Assembly: GCA_016192075.1 (NCBI GenBank)
Contig: JACPUU010000013.1
Coordinates: 62,001 to 126,000 of the forward strand
Length of the DNA: 64,000 bases
Direction: 5' to 3'
Origin: Bacteroidota bacterium
GTDB taxonomy: Bacteria; Bacteroidota; Bacteroidia; Flavobacteriales_D; Crocinitomicaceae
Shown: one piece after another, positions 62,520 to 64,000 of the stretch
Numbering within the stretch: position 1 is the stretch's first letter
Layout of the letters: each line of letters opens with the position of its first letter
Program-made: the position numbers and the translations under genes
The notes under the pieces: generated by a model
Database searches by the model: none
Told to the model about the DNA's origin: nothing
Seen by the model: only the letters and a program-made list of their open reading frames with translations

Positions 62520-64000
62520 ATGAGAACTATGCTGGTGCTGTTTCTGCTGCACCTCTCATTGACTAATTTTGCACAAATTCATCGTGGAATCCATGAACTG
62601 GCACCCTATTTTGATCAGATAGACCAGCTCAATGAACAGCTACGCAGTGATCCGCGCCATTTTCCCGAAGGGTATCAGAAACTCATGCAGGTTTCGGTTT
62701 CTCAAAAAGACAGTTCATTGCTTAGCTTTTTGTATGTTTTGCAGGGCTCGTATCATTTTTACCTGAATGCCAAGGACAGTGCCATCTATTATTTTGAAAA
62801 AGCCTCATCCATTGCTCACCTCATTGGCAACAGCCAGATAGAAATTACAGCAAATATCCGCCGGGTTTTTTGTGATGAATATGAAAAATCAGCCCTCGAA
62901 TTATCCAGGCGGATGGAAGCAAACTTTATGGCCGCTTTTCAGCAGAATGATACCATTAACATGATTTATAGCCTGAACGGACTGGGCTTGTTTTTTGACC
63001 GCATGGACAGCACCAACAAAGCACTCCGCTGTCACTACTGGGCACTCACCCTTTCTGAAACCGGAAACTATCGGTTTGAAGAAGCCTTTGTTTTAAACAA
63101 CCTGGGACTGATTAAACTGGAAATGGGATTACTGGATTCAGCCTACGCCGACTTTACGCATGGACTGGCAATTACACAGGAGCTGAAAAATGAACGGCTT
63201 GAATCACACTTTCGGGAAAACCTGGGCTATTATTACCTGGAAGTAGATTCATTTGATGCCGCGCGGAATGAGTTTAATTATGTGTTGAATATTGGTGAAG
63301 AACGGGGACTCAAAGATCTTTCACTTTCATCTTTAACAAACCTGGCTGGCCTTGAACAAATGCTTGGAAACTATGGCAAGTGCGATTCCCTGTACAAACA
63401 ATCCCTTGAACTGGCAAAAAATGAACGTTTGCTTCAGGCTGTATCCCCCATTTACCTCGGGCAGGTTCAGTTATACACCCAAATCGGGAAAAATCAGGAG
63501 GCACTTTCGCTGCTGGATTCCAGCCTGGTGTATGCTGAATTTTCTTCACCGGCTACCATCAGGCTCACCTATCTGCAACTTAAGTCAGAACTGCTGGAGC
63601 AATTGGGAAAGCCTATTGAAGCCCTTCAATTATTCAAGCAATACAAGGCATTCAGCGATTCACTGGACGAGGTTTCAAACATTGCCAGCATTGCAGAAAT
63701 GCAGTTGCAGTTTAACGATGAGAAAAAAGAAAAGCAGCAATTGCGTGAAAAAAACAAACTGATTCTTCAACTCAAACAACATGAAATTGACCTGGCTAAT
63801 TTCAGGCAGCGTCTTTTGACCATTATTGGCATTTTTGTGCTTATTATTTCTGCCATTTTGATTTATTACTACCGGCTCAAACAAAAAAATGAAAAACAAT
63901 TTTCGCATACCATTGTCAATAAGCTGGAAGAAGAGCGCGGAAGAATTGCCCGCGATCTGCATGATGGTATTGGGCAAAGCCTGATCATTCTTAAAAACAA
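62520..64000 (+). CDS. TPR-containing sensor histidine kinase (NarL-type HisKA_3), truncated by the window end
   Basis: At least 493 codons, open to position 64000. The ATG at 62520 begins a signal peptide (MRTMLVLFLLHLSLTNFAQ). About 11 TPR-like helices follow in the sensor part (about 30-400), then a coiled coil, a single membrane helix (LLTIIGIFVLIISAILIYYY) and the start of a HisKA_3 domain, ERGRIARDLHDGIGQSL, with the phosphoacceptor His in RDLHDG. Periplasmic TPR plus NarL-type kinase is a common Bacteroidota design. A response regulator is expected downstream, outside this window. Confidence 0.85.
   Translation, partial: MRTMLVLFLLHLSLTNFAQIHRGIHELAPYFDQIDQLNEQLRSDPRHFPEGYQKLMQVSVSQKDSSLLSFLYVLQGSYHFYLNAKDSAIYYFEKASSIAHLIGNSQIEITANIRRVFCDEYEKSALELSRRMEANFMAAFQQNDTINMIYSLNGLGLFFDRMDSTNKALRCHYWALTLSETGNYRFEEAFVLNNLGLIKLEMGLLDSAYADFTHGLAITQELKNERLESHFRENLGYYYLEVDSFDAARNEFNYVLNIGEERGLKDLSLSSLTNLAGLEQMLGNYGKCDSLYKQSLELAKNERLLQAVSPIYLGQVQLYTQIGKNQEALSLLDSSLVYAEFSSPATIRLTYLQLKSELLEQLGKPIEALQLFKQYKAFSDSLDEVSNIASIAEMQLQFNDEKKEKQQLREKNKLILQLKQHEIDLANFRQRLLTIIGIFVLIISAILIYYYRLKQKNEKQFSHTIVNKLEEERGRIARDLHDGIGQSLIILKN

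Noticed and set aside
62375-62566. 63-residue frame before the sensor kinase
   Set aside because: It overlaps the signal peptide of the kinase in another frame and has no promoter or domain.

Overview
The window looks like a chromosomal piece of a Bacteroidota bacterium, probably a Flavobacteriia-type lineage. The evidence is: type IX secretion (T9SS) C-terminal signals of both the 'type A' and gliding-motility 'type B' kinds; a fused CcoN-CcoO cytochrome oxidase subunit; an FKBP-type lipoprotein; lipoproteins with Bacteroidota-style lipoboxes; and, in front of many genes, the Bacteroidota -7 promoter element TAnnTTTG, in several cases with TTG 19 bp upstream. There is no rRNA, tRNA, integrase, transposase or CRISPR array. 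No species name is justified from the sequence alone.

Layout. 1-4,000: short repeats, the SRP RNA (minus), a secreted T9SS serine protease and a WYL regulator. 4,070-12,350: an NlpC/P60 protein and a duplicated-repeat lipoprotein, a large conserved cytosolic protein with a possible nucleotidyltransferase-like motif, Tex, a surface trypsin-like lipoprotein, a CaiB-type CoA-transferase and a small membrane protein. 12,437-20,752: two giant T9SS type B surface proteins sharing a 511-residue C-terminal module, each preceded by a small secreted protein. 21,154-26,649: a LysM/periplasmic-binding fusion, guaA, two tandem paralogous secreted proteins and a MerR regulator. 26,818-28,989: acidic pRiA4b-like protein, methyltransferase and TraB/GumN lipoprotein.

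29,005-41,697 is a respiratory block. A two-domain universal stress protein is divergent from the cbb3 oxidase operon ccoS-ccoNO-ccoQ-ccoP-ccoG-ccoH-SafE, the copper ATPase ccoI converges on that operon, and next to it sit a PAS histidine kinase and an unusual receiver-Crp/Fnr fusion regulator. The intergenic region between the stress protein and ccoS carries an FNR-like site. An FKBP lipoprotein, a PLP decarboxylase, QueD and the haem-synthesis gene hemN follow.

43,644-44,700 is an array of about 120-bp repeats with inverted ends flanking a GxxExxY (PD-(D/E)XK-like) gene. 46,754-47,453 holds two decaying tandem membrane paralogs. 47,779-50,596 encodes a kinase / receiver / receiver-kinase trio. 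51,468-53,703 is an XRE-regulator cassette with a promoter interleaved with an operator-like inverted repeat. The end carries ndh, a second repeat cluster, dnaK, a candidate minus-strand structured RNA of about 165 nt with its own promoter and terminator (possibly a 6S-type RNA), and a dnaN-lipoprotein-secreted protein-rnz operon. A TPR sensor kinase is cut by the window end.

Several apparent start codons are corrected here because a -7 element lies inside the 5' end of the longest open frame, or because a signal peptide begins at an internal Met. Promoter, terminator and motif calls were made by eye; family names rest on recognised motifs, not on searches.
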